Assembly (NCBI GenBank): GCA_002506365.1
Contig: DAXK01000048.1
Location: forward strand, 1 to 64,000
DNA: 64,000 bases
Direction: 5' to 3'
From: an archaeon UBA583
GTDB taxonomy: Archaea; Nanobdellota; Nanobdellia; Woesearchaeales; UBA583
The stretch's first letter is position 1. Each line of letters begins with the position of its first letter. A program made the position numbers and the translations under genes. The notes under the pieces are model-generated. The model was not told the origin of the DNA. It saw nothing but the letters and a program-made list of their open reading frames with translations, and ran no database searches. Of this stretch, positions 43,587 through 51,904 are shown piece by piece.

Positions 43587-44504
43587 ATGAAAATTACTAA
43601 ATCAAACAATTCAATAAAATCATACTTTGCTATTTTATTTTTAGCATTTGCTTTAGTTTTATCTGGTTGTTCATCTGATTCAGGAGCAAAAGAATCAGGA
43701 ATTTTAGGAATTGGTGGAGGTTCATCTTCAACTAGTTCAAGTGGGAGCGGAGTATCAATTAACTTTCAAGATTTAAGTTTTAAACCACAAAAAGATAATG
43801 AATTTTCAATGGTTATGGAATTAAAAAATTATCAATTACATGATGTTGATGTGAAAGTTAGACCATCAGGTTTTGACTGGAATTATTTACAATCAGGACT
43901 TGAAAGAGAATTTGTATTATCATTAAGTAAGGGGACAACAGATGCTCCAAATCAAAATGCTCACTATATTGAAGGAATTAAATTATCTGGATTTACAGGA
44001 GATTATAATTGGAATCCAACATTTAAATACTGTTATACTGCAAAATCTACATTTAGAGAACAAGTATGTATTCCTGATAAATTAAATGGATGTTCAGCAG
44101 ATATTAAATCAGACAAATTTGAAAATGGATTATTATCAACAAAAGTTAATTCAATTTATCCAATTTCATCAGATAAAATTGGTGTAGAATTTCAAGTTTC
44201 AAACTCAGGAAAAGGAGTTGTTGTAAATGAATGTTTTCAAGACGAAAATAAAAATGACTTTGGAAACAAAATTACTGACCCAGTTGTAAAATTAGGAACA
44301 ACTATTGGAACTTGCTCTGCTACTTCAACATCAAACGGATTTGCTTTAAATCAAAATAAATTACAATTTAAATGTGAATTTCAAAGAAGTGGGGATGCTT
44401 CAGAATCTTACGCATCACAAGTTACAGTTGACTATGAATACTTATACTCACAAAGTGTAAAAAATCAAATTACAATTGTAGATTTAGAAAATAGGAATAG
44501 GTAA
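43587..44504 (+). CDS. lipoprotein with beta-rich outer domain
   Basis: 305 aa from MKITKSNNS; a start further upstream would overlap the wHTH gene and is less likely. A signal peptide ends in the lipobox LSGC (Cys about residue 29), followed by a Gly/Ser linker and a domain of beta strands with several Cys pairs (FKYCYTAKSTFREQVCIP, NECF, TCSAT, FKCEF), consistent with disulfide-stabilised Ig-like folds outside the membrane. Function unknown. Confidence 0.75.
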   Translation: MKITKSNNSIKSYFAILFLAFALVLSGCSSDSGAKESGILGIGGGSSSTSSSGSGVSINFQDLSFKPQKDNEFSMVMELKNYQLHDVDVKVRPSGFDWNYLQSGLEREFVLSLSKGTTDAPNQNAHYIEGIKLSGFTGDYNWNPTFKYCYTAKSTFREQVCIPDKLNGCSADIKSDKFENGLLSTKVNSIYPISSDKIGVEFQVSNSGKGVVVNECFQDENKNDFGNKITDPVVKLGTTIGTCSATSTSNGFALNQNKLQFKCEFQRSGDASESYASQVTVDYEYLYSQSVKNQITIVDLENRNR

Positions 44505-44510
44505 ATAAAA

Positions 44511-44852
44511 ATGTTTTGGAAAGAAAAAAGAATAATTATCGGATTAATCGAGAGTATAACTCTAGAAAATGGAGTCACATATAAAGCAAAAATCGATACA
44601 GGGGCAGATTCTAGTTCAATTGACCAAAACTTATTAGAAAAATTAGGTGAGAAAAAAATTTTATCTCACAAAATTGTAAAATCTGCTTTGGGTAGAACAA
44701 AAAGACCAACTGTTAGACTAGAAGTAGAATTCCAAGGTAAAAAATTTTCTGAAAAGTTTTCAGTCGCTGACAGAAGTCATCTAAGATATAAAGTTTTAGT
44801 TGGAAAAGATATTTTAAAAAAAGAAGGATTTTTAATTGATCCTACAAAATAA
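44511..44852 (+). CDS. RimB-like aspartyl protease (RimK-associated)
   Basis: 113 aa. KAKIDTGADSSSID (about 24-37) is the retropepsin-like DTGA catalytic motif, with YKVLVGKDIL as the second conserved segment. The family is pfam05618, whose members (such as RimB) accompany RimK-type ATP-grasp ligases and trim poly-glutamate tails. A RimK-like gene follows about 210 nt downstream, and the gene begins 6 nt after the lipoprotein stop. Confidence 0.85.
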   Translation: MFWKEKRIIIGLIESITLENGVTYKAKIDTGADSSSIDQNLLEKLGEKKILSHKIVKSALGRTKRPTVRLEVEFQGKKFSEKFSVADRSHLRYKVLVGKDILKKEGFLIDPTK

Positions 44853-45065
44853 TTAATATTATATTATGATATATTTAATATATTATTATTATTTTATTTC
44901 TATTTATTTTAATTCATAACTCAATTTAATTTTAATATTTATACTATTTAACGATTAATATTATTTTTTAATCGTATATAAAAATTATTAATTCTTAATT
45001 ATTTGATTGTTTATATCTCCAACCCAATGTTTATAAACAACCAATTCTTTAAAATATTTAGATAC

Positions 45066-46142
45066 ATGGGTTTAAAAATCGGAATTATTAGTATGGGGAG
45101 TAAATCTTCTCGTATGATTTTAGAAGAGGCGGATAACTTTTTTGATGAAGCAGATCACATCGACATTAGAAAAATTGAAGTTAAAATTGATGATAAAACA
45201 ACTGTTTTATACGACGGAGAACCACTAAAAGATTATGATTGTTTATATATGAGAGGAAGTTTTAGATATTCATCATTATTATATGCAATTTCAGAACATT
45301 TTAAAGATAAATGTTATGTTCCACTAGAAGCAAATTCTCACGTAATTGCTCATGACAAATTTAAAACTCACTTAAAATTATCACAAGTAAGTTCAATTAA
45401 AATGCCTGCAACTTATTTTACAGCTAAAATTACTGAAACTAAATCTTTTTTAAAAACATTAAATTATCCAATTATTTTAAAATTTCCAAGTGGAACTCAC
45501 GGGAAAGGTGTAATTTTTGCTGAATCTTACTCTTCAGCAGCTTCAATGGTTGATGCTTTAGATGTATTTAGTCAACCTGTTTTAATTCAAGATTATATTC
45601 ATATTAATTCAGACATTAGAGTAATTGTAGCAGGAGATAAAATTATTGGTGCAATGCGTAGATTTGCTCAAAAAGGTGAAGTTCGTGCTAATTCTCATCA
45701 AGGTGGGGACGCTGAACCATATTTAGTAACTCCTGAAGTTAAAAGAATGTCAATTGATGCTGCTAAAAAAATTAAAGCTGATGTTTGCGCAATTGATTTA
45801 ATTGAATCTGATTACGGTCCACAAATTTTAGAAGTAAATTCAAGTCCAGGATTACAAAAAATTACTGAAACAACTAAAAAAAATATTGCAGGTGAAATTG
45901 CTCACTTTTTATTTGAAGAAACTTTAAGAAGAAAAGATCTGAAAAATAAATCTGATTCAAAAGACTTAAACAAAGATATGGGAATTGAGGAAATTGGTTC
46001 AAGAGATTTAGTTACAGAATTAAAAATGAATGCAGGAAGAATTATTTTACCTGAATTTGCATCAAAACAATCTGAATTCTGGCCAGGTGAAGAAGTAGTA
46101 GTTAAAACTAGTAAAGGTAAAATTGAAATAACTAAAGGTTAA
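45066..46142 (+). CDS. rimK: RimK-like ATP-grasp ligase
   Basis: About 358 aa from MGLKIGIISMG, the usual RimK beginning; a TTG 63 nt upstream is less likely. ATP-grasp features: PIILKFPSGTHGKGVIFAE, VLIQDYIH, DIRVIVAGDKIIGAMRR and VCAIDLIESDYGPQILEVNSSPGLQ (Mg2+ site ExN). After the ATP-grasp domain about 70 residues form a small beta-rich extension. RimK enzymes attach Glu or amino acids to protein C-termini or carriers; here the substrate is unknown. Pairing with the RimB-like protease supports a reversible tail modification. Confidence 0.88.
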   Translation: MGLKIGIISMGSKSSRMILEEADNFFDEADHIDIRKIEVKIDDKTTVLYDGEPLKDYDCLYMRGSFRYSSLLYAISEHFKDKCYVPLEANSHVIAHDKFKTHLKLSQVSSIKMPATYFTAKITETKSFLKTLNYPIILKFPSGTHGKGVIFAESYSSAASMVDALDVFSQPVLIQDYIHINSDIRVIVAGDKIIGAMRRFAQKGEVRANSHQGGDAEPYLVTPEVKRMSIDAAKKIKADVCAIDLIESDYGPQILEVNSSPGLQKITETTKKNIAGEIAHFLFEETLRRKDLKNKSDSKDLNKDMGIEEIGSRDLVTELKMNAGRIILPEFASKQSEFWPGEEVVVKTSKGKIEITKG

Positions 46143-46178
46143 TTTAATTTTTACTTTATTTAAAATTTCATAATAAAA

Positions 46179-46901
46179 TTAAACTCTTATATCTAAACTT
46201 TTTCCAAGAAAAAACCTTTCAAATTCTCTTTCAAATTTTATAATTTCACAACTTGGAATCTTAATATCTTTACAAAATTTCACAATTTTATTATATGCAT
46301 CTATTTTATACTCATTAATTCCATTTAACATAATTTCATTTTTTAATTTATATAAATAAATTTTTATTAACGTATTAAAATCAGAAATAACATTTTTATT
46401 CAAACTTTCCCCTAATTTTAATATGTCTTCAACAAATTTGAAATTATCTACAATCCAAAAAAAATTATTATTAATTAAATGATTAAATTTATTTATTTTA
46501 GTCATATAAATTTGCTCTAAAACAACTTTTAATTTATCATGAGAATTCAAATTTAAATTTTCACATTTTTTCCTACAATCATCAAATTTCAAATAAAAAT
46601 CCTCATTTAAATTTTCAAATATTTTTGCTAATTCAACTAATTTTTTAATATTTAAATTTAATTTATCTTCACAAGATTCCTCTAAACCTATTTTATTAAT
46701 AAGTTCAAGTTTTCCTAATTTAGTAAATATTTCATAATAATTCATTATTAAAGCAGTATTCTCAGTTGCAACAACTTTAGGTAATTTAGATTTATCGGGA
46801 TGGAATTTATTAATTAATCTTCTAAACGCTAATTTTATTTCTTTATCTGTTGATTTTTTAGAAATCCCTAATAAATTAAATTCATCTAAAATATTTATCA
46901 T
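46179..46901 (-). CDS. J-domain protein
   Basis: 240 aa. The N-terminal J-domain has LLGISKKSTDKEIKLAFRRL and the essential HPD at 34-36, enough to stimulate an Hsp70. The rest (about 70-240) is Lys/Asn-rich helices without the G/F or zinc-finger domains of DnaJ, so it is a type-III co-chaperone with an unknown client. TTTAAATA about 26 nt upstream is the promoter. Confidence 0.82.
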   Translation of the reverse strand: MINILDEFNLLGISKKSTDKEIKLAFRRLINKFHPDKSKLPKVVATENTALIMNYYEIFTKLGKLELINKIGLEESCEDKLNLNIKKLVELAKIFENLNEDFYLKFDDCRKKCENLNLNSHDKLKVVLEQIYMTKINKFNHLINNNFFWIVDNFKFVEDILKLGESLNKNVISDFNTLIKIYLYKLKNEIMLNGINEYKIDAYNKIVKFCKDIKIPSCEIIKFEREFERFFLGKSLDIRV

Positions 46902-46963
46902 ATATGTTTTATTAAAACCTATTTATTTAAAGGTTTGTTAATGAAGTTTGTGACAAATTATAT

Positions 46964-47356
46964 CTATTCATCCTTATAGACACCTTTAAGTGTCCCAGAA
47001 ACTCTTTTCACATCAATTTTACAAGGATTATTATTTCCTAAAAATAAAACTAAACTTAAAATTCCAATTAATTTTTCTGATGATTTAGTTGAACATTTTA
47101 AAATAATTTCTTGTTTATCAAAATCAAACTTATCTCGTAAAACCCAAACTCCAGCTTTCCCCATTTCAACAGTCCCCATATAAGAAATAATTTCTTCAAT
47201 TAAATTTTCTGAAATAGTCTTAAAATCTAATTTATTCTTAGAACTTATAACTGCCCTAATAAATCTCTTTTTTTGTCTTAAAGTTGGTTGTAACGGTTTT
47301 AACTTTGTATCTTCAATTTGTGTTTTTGTTGTTTTATTTGATGTTTTATTAGCCAT
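46964..47356 (-). CDS. rnp2: ribonuclease P protein component 2 (Pop5)
   Basis: 130 aa. After a Lys/Thr-rich head, LQPTLRQKKRFIRAVI opens the Pop5 domain, which continues with GKAGVWVLRDKFDFDKQEII and closes with KRVSGTLKGVYK. This is the archaeal RNase P subunit that pairs with Rpp30 on the catalytic RNA and promotes tRNA 5' maturation. The RNase P RNA is not in the window. Confidence 0.88.
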   Translation of the reverse strand: MANKTSNKTTKTQIEDTKLKPLQPTLRQKKRFIRAVISSKNKLDFKTISENLIEEIISYMGTVEMGKAGVWVLRDKFDFDKQEIILKCSTKSSEKLIGILSLVLFLGNNNPCKIDVKRVSGTLKGVYKDE

Positions 47357-47442
47357 TTTTTAATATCTTTTAGAACTTTAATTCTAATACCTATTAAATA
47401 AAGTATAAAAGAATTTATAAACTTTTATTGCTAAAAATAAAT

Positions 47443-48264
47443 ATGCACGATCTCAGATATATAAAACCTAAAAAATCTGAAATATTTCCAATTTCAATTG
47501 TGACATTTGTATTATCATTAATGTTTTCAATATTTATTTTAAAATTCTCATCTCAAAATGATTTAACTCAAGTTTTTATCCCTATATTTTTATTTTTGAA
47601 CTTTTTATTTTATACAAAATTAACTATTATGAAAATTAGTGGACTAAAAAACGGAATTGAACTTACATTTGACTTAACATATCTAAACCAATATAGTTTT
47701 AGGCCATTTGATAAAATTTCAAACAAATATTCAGATTTACCTTCAAAAGGATTATCCTCAATTATAATTTCAATTTTAATTTATATCTTAACATTAGGAT
47801 TTGTAATTTTTCCAGCAATTTGGAAAATTAATTATAATAAAATTAATCACAAATACAGAGGAGTTGGAGATCATCACGAGTTAGGATTTGCATACACAAG
47901 ATTATATGAAGTAACTGACCATAGAATTGCCAAAACATACATTGTAGGATTTTTTTACTACTTTTTATTTGCCCAATTAACTGAAATATTTTTTAGTAAC
48001 TCTGAATTATACATTTGGTTACAAGCAATTGTATTTTACTTAGCATTTTTCACATTAATTCCAATTCCAGGTTCTGAAGGTTTTGAACTATATAAAAGAA
48101 ATCAATTTGGTTATATGATGTTAATTCCAATCTTATTTGTTGGAATGTTATCAATATTAGTATTCAAAAGTGTTTTATTTACATCTTTGATTGTTCTTTT
48201 AACATTTGGATATTTATATTTTGATAAATTATGGAAATCTTTAACTGGTAGTGGTGGACATTAA
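47443..48264 (+). CDS. M50-like membrane protein lacking HExxH
   Basis: 273 aa from MHDLRYIKPK; the ATG is 26 nt after AATTTATAAAC, so I prefer it to an upstream TTG. Six or so membrane helices. The C-terminal part AFFTLIPIPGSEGFELYKRN matches the second metal-binding helix of site-2 proteases (xLPxPxxDG), but the Asp is Ser-Glu here and no HExxH occurs. Probably a pseudoprotease; role unknown. Confidence 0.65.
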   Translation: MHDLRYIKPKKSEIFPISIVTFVLSLMFSIFILKFSSQNDLTQVFIPIFLFLNFLFYTKLTIMKISGLKNGIELTFDLTYLNQYSFRPFDKISNKYSDLPSKGLSSIIISILIYILTLGFVIFPAIWKINYNKINHKYRGVGDHHELGFAYTRLYEVTDHRIAKTYIVGFFYYFLFAQLTEIFFSNSELYIWLQAIVFYLAFFTLIPIPGSEGFELYKRNQFGYMMLIPILFVGMLSILVFKSVLFTSLIVLLTFGYLYFDKLWKSLTGSGGH

Positions 48265-48359
48265 ATTAAAATAAACTTAATTTTTATTTCATAGTTAGAT
48301 ATTAATTTACTTAAAATATTCATTAATTATTTAAATACAAAAATCTTACTTATTTCTAG

Positions 48360-48587
48360 ATGAATTCTGAAGAAATCAAAAAAGACGCTCAAAAGATTAT
48401 GGATAATTTTATGGACGAGATGAAAGATATTCAAGTTGAAGATGATTTTATCTTAGAAAGAGAAACATGTTTCAGAGAAGAAGGGACTGGGACAGAACCT
48501 GATGAAAACTTTAAACAAAGATTTCTATCAAACGCAAAAAGAACTTCAGGAGATGCAATCTTAGCAAACAAAGGAGATTGGGTATAA
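48360..48587 (+). CDS. small acidic protein, possibly GatC-like
   Basis: 75 aa. IKKDAQKIMDNFMDEMKDIQ is an acidic helix; CFREEGTGTEPDENFKQRFL followed by SNAKRTSGDAILANKGDWV recalls the C-terminal LRED...NAP...G segment of GatC, the small subunit of tRNA-dependent amidotransferases. No gatA or gatB is adjacent, so this is tentative. ATTTAAATAC is centred 26 nt before the ATG. Confidence 0.55.
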   Translation: MNSEEIKKDAQKIMDNFMDEMKDIQVEDDFILERETCFREEGTGTEPDENFKQRFLSNAKRTSGDAILANKGDWV

Positions 48588-48623
48588 GTTTAAATACTTA
48601 CAAATATTAATATAAATATAATT

Positions 48624-48720
48624 AAAAATGGTTCTCAGTAAAGCACATTGTGTTGGTGAGTTTAGAAATTATTTAGATAATAAAGAATTTCGGCATTTTT
48701 TTACATAGTCAAAAAATGGT
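48624..48720 (+). repeat. insert with duplicated gene start before the 193-aa gene
   Basis: AAAAATGGT occurs at 48624-48632 and again at 48712-48720, the true start of the next gene; both are followed by a similar AGT..AAAG string. The 79 nt between them hold two hairpins (CACATTGTG; GAAATT...AATTTC after a TTTAGAAA) and the dispersed palindrome ending at 48716. It is the mirror case of the gene-end duplications at 6.5, 11.4 and 49.3 kb. Confidence 0.55.
48628..48708 (+). CDS. possible 26-aa upstream ORF
   Basis: The duplicated start codon opens MVLSKAHCVGEFRNYLDNKE and six more residues, ending at a TAG inside the palindrome, 7 nt before the main ATG. If transcription begins near 48600 this would be translated before, or instead of, the main gene. 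It may be an accident of the insertion. Confidence 0.25.
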   Translation: MVLSKAHCVGEFRNYLDNKEFRHFFT

Positions 48721-49297
48721 AAGTCAAAAAAGATTAAAAGGACACGGTGGAAAACACCAAGAAGAGATTAGTAAAACTGCAAAATACGGAGGATTATTTA
48801 TTTTAGTAATTATGGTTTTATCAATTGCAGGATTTGCATTATCTATGGGTGGTGGACAAACTAGTTCTCAATCATCAGATAATCAAAATTTTCCATTAAC
48901 TGAAAATGCATTCCAAAACCCTCAAACAGGAGAAACTTATTGGGGTGCTGTAGTTCAAGGAGAAAGATTTATTTTCATGAACGGTGTTGAAGGGTATGAT
49001 AATTTTCAAAATATGGTTGATTTATCAACACAAATTAAATCAAAATCTGAACAAATTTTAACAATAAAAATGGGTTCTAACTTTACAAATGTTGATGCAA
49101 TTTACTTAATTCAAGAAAAATTATTTCCAAGTTTAAATATTCAAACTCAAATGGCAACAATTAACTCAACATGTAATGAAAATACAATTTTATTTACAAA
49201 CGAATTAATTGAAGATTCAACATGTATGCAATTTATTGCTCCACAAGGGGAAGAAGCAAACTTTGCAGACATTTTAGTATATCATATGATTAAATAA
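48716..49297 (+). CDS. membrane-anchored protein of unknown function
   Basis: 193 aa. A basic head (MVSQKRLKGHGGKHQEE) precedes one membrane helix (about 27-45), a Ser/Gln linker and a soluble domain outside the membrane with GETYWGAVVQGERFIFMNG and two Cys (STCNENT, DSTCMQF) likely forming a disulfide. The last 16 bp, including the stop, are repeated 40 nt downstream. No TATA box is well placed for this start; the leader was altered by the insert before it. Confidence 0.65.
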   Translation: MVSQKRLKGHGGKHQEEISKTAKYGGLFILVIMVLSIAGFALSMGGGQTSSQSSDNQNFPLTENAFQNPQTGETYWGAVVQGERFIFMNGVEGYDNFQNMVDLSTQIKSKSEQILTIKMGSNFTNVDAIYLIQEKLFPSLNIQTQMATINSTCNENTILFTNELIEDSTCMQFIAPQGEEANFADILVYHMIK

Positions 49298-49353
49298 TCA
49301 TATGATGATTAGAAACACTATGTGTATTTCTATCTTTTCATATGATTAAATAA
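49282..49353 (+). repeat. duplicated 3' end around a 40-nt insert
   Basis: TCATATGATTAAATAA (stop codon TAA) at 49282-49297 recurs exactly at 49338-49353, and TCATATGAT appears a third time at 49298-49306. The insert is mostly one hairpin (AGAAACAC/GTGTATTTCT), again led by TTAGAAA. Confidence 0.7.
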
Positions 49354-49468
49354 TAATATTATTTAACAATAATTTTTAATTCTAAACTAAATATTTATCT
49401 TAATTCAACAATATTCTTTAAACAACTAAACTCCAAACATTTAAAAACCTCTAAAACATAAAATATTT

Positions 49469-50536
49469 ATGTTAATACACAACAATCACCATAAATTCAA
49501 ATTTCATACTTGGATGTTAATTCTAGTTGGAATTGTAATTAGTTTAATTTTTCCACAAATTGGATTAAATTTTCAAGACTATATTGTCCCATTAATGATG
49601 TTATTAATGTTTTTAAGTTTTCTAAACATTGACTATCATTCAATGGCGCAAAGAATGCACCACTTCAAAAAACCGAGTGTAACTTTATTAGTAATTCACT
49701 TACTATCTCCATTATTAGTTTTATTTTTAAAACCGTTATTTATTGAAGAAATATTTTTAGGATTAATTATTGTATCTTCCGTATCATCAGGACTATCAGT
49801 TGTATTCCTATCAAGTTTATTTAAAGGAAACTCATCAATTGCTTTACTAATCACATTTTTTTCAAATGTATTATCTCCAGTAATCTTACCTGTAATTATT
49901 TATTTATTTACTAAAAAAATAGTAGATATTGATTATGTTTCAATCTCACTAACAATTGTAAAATTAGTAATTATTCCATTATTATTAGCAATGACAATTC
50001 ACAAATTTAATATTATAAAACCAATCTCAAAACATTCAGTTCAACTATCTTCAATTGTTTTATTTTTTGTAATATTAGGAATAATATCACCAGTTCAAAA
50101 CATTATTTTTTCAAATCCTGAACTATCAATTAAACTATTTTTCATTGTAGTTTTACTAACTGGAATTAACTTTTTTGTTGGATACTTTTTAGGAAATACT
50201 AAAGAAGAAAAAATTACATACGCAATCACATCAAACTATAAAAATTATGCTTTAGCATCAATTATCGCACTTTCAAACTTTGAACCAATTGTTGCATATC
50301 CTGCTGCAATGTATGCTCTTGTAAATAATTTATTTTTAGTTCCACTTCAATTATTTGTATTAAAAAAAGATACAACTCACTCTGAAAAAAATTTAGAAAA
50401 AGCAACTGATAAAAATAAAAAAATTACTAAATCAAAACCAGAAACTAAAACAATTAAAAAGAAAACTACAAAAAATAAATCAACTACAAAACAAAATAAA
50501 CTTAAAGTAAAAAAAATTAATAAAACTAAAAAATAA
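49469..50536 (+). CDS. BASS-family (bile acid:Na+ symporter-like) transporter
   Basis: 355 aa. About ten hydrophobic helices, with SVSSGLSVVFLSSLFKGNSS and TFFSNVLSPVILP matching the crossover helices of the BASS/ACR3 fold, and SNYKNYALASIIAL in the second half. It should move an organic anion with Na+; the substrate is unknown. A Lys/Thr tail of about 60 residues (KKKTTKNKSTTKQNKLK) is unusual. ATTTAAAAACC is 26 nt before ATG. Confidence 0.8.
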   Translation: MLIHNNHHKFKFHTWMLILVGIVISLIFPQIGLNFQDYIVPLMMLLMFLSFLNIDYHSMAQRMHHFKKPSVTLLVIHLLSPLLVLFLKPLFIEEIFLGLIIVSSVSSGLSVVFLSSLFKGNSSIALLITFFSNVLSPVILPVIIYLFTKKIVDIDYVSISLTIVKLVIIPLLLAMTIHKFNIIKPISKHSVQLSSIVLFFVILGIISPVQNIIFSNPELSIKLFFIVVLLTGINFFVGYFLGNTKEEKITYAITSNYKNYALASIIALSNFEPIVAYPAAMYALVNNLFLVPLQLFVLKKDTTHSEKNLEKATDKNKKITKSKPETKTIKKKTTKNKSTTKQNKLKVKKINKTKK

Positions 50537-50565
50537 TTAAATTTTATTTACTCAATTTTTAAAAT

Positions 50566-51297
50566 TTAATCAATAATTTTTTTAACTAATACTTTCTCAA
50601 TAAAAAATTCTTTAAAATCATCTGACTCAACATCAAACTTAGTTGTATCAAACTCTAAAAACTTAATTTCACGACTTCTTAAATACTGTCCAAACCTTTG
50701 TAAAACTAAAATAAAATGTTTTTCAAAATCATCATACAATTCATAAGGTATATATTCTGTTGCTATTTTTCTATAATAAAATTGATACTTAGAATGTTTA
50801 TTTTTTAATAACACAAAACACATATTTTTTAACTCATCATTAGAAATATTATTTTTTGTAACTTCCTTTTCAAATTTTAAAACCATATACTCATACATGT
50901 TTAATACATCAAACTTATTTTTAGACTCAGCAAAATTATTCATAAAAGCTCCAATAAATACTTCTCCTAATGGTAAACAATCACAAATAAAATTTTGATT
51001 AGGATTATTAATAGTTTCAACAATTCTATTCATCAAATATAAATTATTTCTAAATACAATATTTCTTTGTTTTTTAAAATCATGATTTCTCAAAGCTTTA
51101 TACAATTCATCTAACTCTTTTTGAGTTTTAAATTCAGAAATTTTAGTATATTTATATTTACACAAAACATCCATTAACTCATTAACTAACTTAGTTTTTC
51201 CAACTCCTAACATTCCACAAAAAAAAATTCCTTTTGGTAAATCTAACTTTTTCTTTTTTGAAAATAATTTAAATTCAAACACTTTATAATTCCTCAT
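50566..51297 (-). CDS. P-loop kinase, deoxynucleoside-kinase-like
   Basis: 243 aa. GMLGVGKTKLVNELM (about 29-43) is the Walker A motif, followed by ICDCLPLGEVFIGAFM, in the place of the substrate-binding D-P/R motif of deoxynucleoside kinases. The C-terminal part is helical. It overlaps the HAD gene by 14 nt and ends a topA-HAD-kinase unit, which with a nucleotidase gene beyond topA points to nucleotide salvage. The exact substrate is uncertain. Confidence 0.6.
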   Translation of the reverse strand: MRNYKVFEFKLFSKKKKLDLPKGIFFCGMLGVGKTKLVNELMDVLCKYKYTKISEFKTQKELDELYKALRNHDFKKQRNIVFRNNLYLMNRIVETINNPNQNFICDCLPLGEVFIGAFMNNFAESKNKFDVLNMYEYMVLKFEKEVTKNNISNDELKNMCFVLLKNKHSKYQFYYRKIATEYIPYELYDDFEKHFILVLQRFGQYLRSREIKFLEFDTTKFDVESDDFKEFFIEKVLVKKIID

Positions 51298-51886
51298 AAA
51301 TAATTCTTTCTAATTCATCAACACAATCAACAATTTTATATGGATTACCTTTTTGTAAAATCTCGCTAGAATGAACTCCCCAAGTAACTCCAATTGACTT
51401 TAAATTACATTCATTTGCTTCATTAATATCACCTAATGAATCTGTAATAAATAAAACATTTTCACAAACTAAATCTTCTGACTCAATTAACATATTAAAC
51501 CTTTCAACCTTAGACTTAGAAATATCAGATCCTAAAATTTTAGTAAACTTATCAGTAGAATTAATCAAATTTAAATGTGAAATTAAATTTTCAGTTGGCG
51601 CACCAGAAATAATATATAAATTATAATTCTTAGATAGATCATTTAACAACTTTTTAGCAAAATCAAAAAAATGTTCAGCATTTGTTAAACTTGAAAATAA
51701 CTCTCCAATTTTTTTTTCATTTTCGGACCAAATTTTCATAAATTTTTCATTTTCAAAAACATTAGTATGAAATATTTTTTCAAACTCAACTTCATCAACA
51801 TCTGAAACTTGTTTTAAAATATCAATAGTTAAACTTTTTGAATTCATTAAAACTCCATCAAAATCAAAAAATATAGCTTTTTTCAT
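51284..51886 (-). CDS. HAD-superfamily phosphatase
   Basis: 200 aa. FFDFDGVLMNS (nucleophile Asp8, Asp10), LYIISGAPTENL (motif II Ser), KVERFNMLI (Lys) and FITDSLGDINEA (motif IV) are all present with a small helical cap, as in phosphoglycolate phosphatase/beta-phosphoglucomutase relatives. It starts 18 nt after topA and overlaps the kinase gene. The substrate is unknown. Confidence 0.85.
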   Translation of the reverse strand: MKKAIFFDFDGVLMNSKSLTIDILKQVSDVDEVEFEKIFHTNVFENEKFMKIWSENEKKIGELFSSLTNAEHFFDFAKKLLNDLSKNYNLYIISGAPTENLISHLNLINSTDKFTKILGSDISKSKVERFNMLIESEDLVCENVLFITDSLGDINEANECNLKSIGVTWGVHSSEILQKGNPYKIVDCVDELERIIYEEL

Positions 51887-51904
51887 AATTTATTACCTTT
51901 TATT

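Noticed and set aside
45003..45065. N-terminal extension of the RimK-like protein from a TTG
   Set aside because: It contains the TATA-like GTTTATAAAC and the RimK family begins with the KIGIIS strand.
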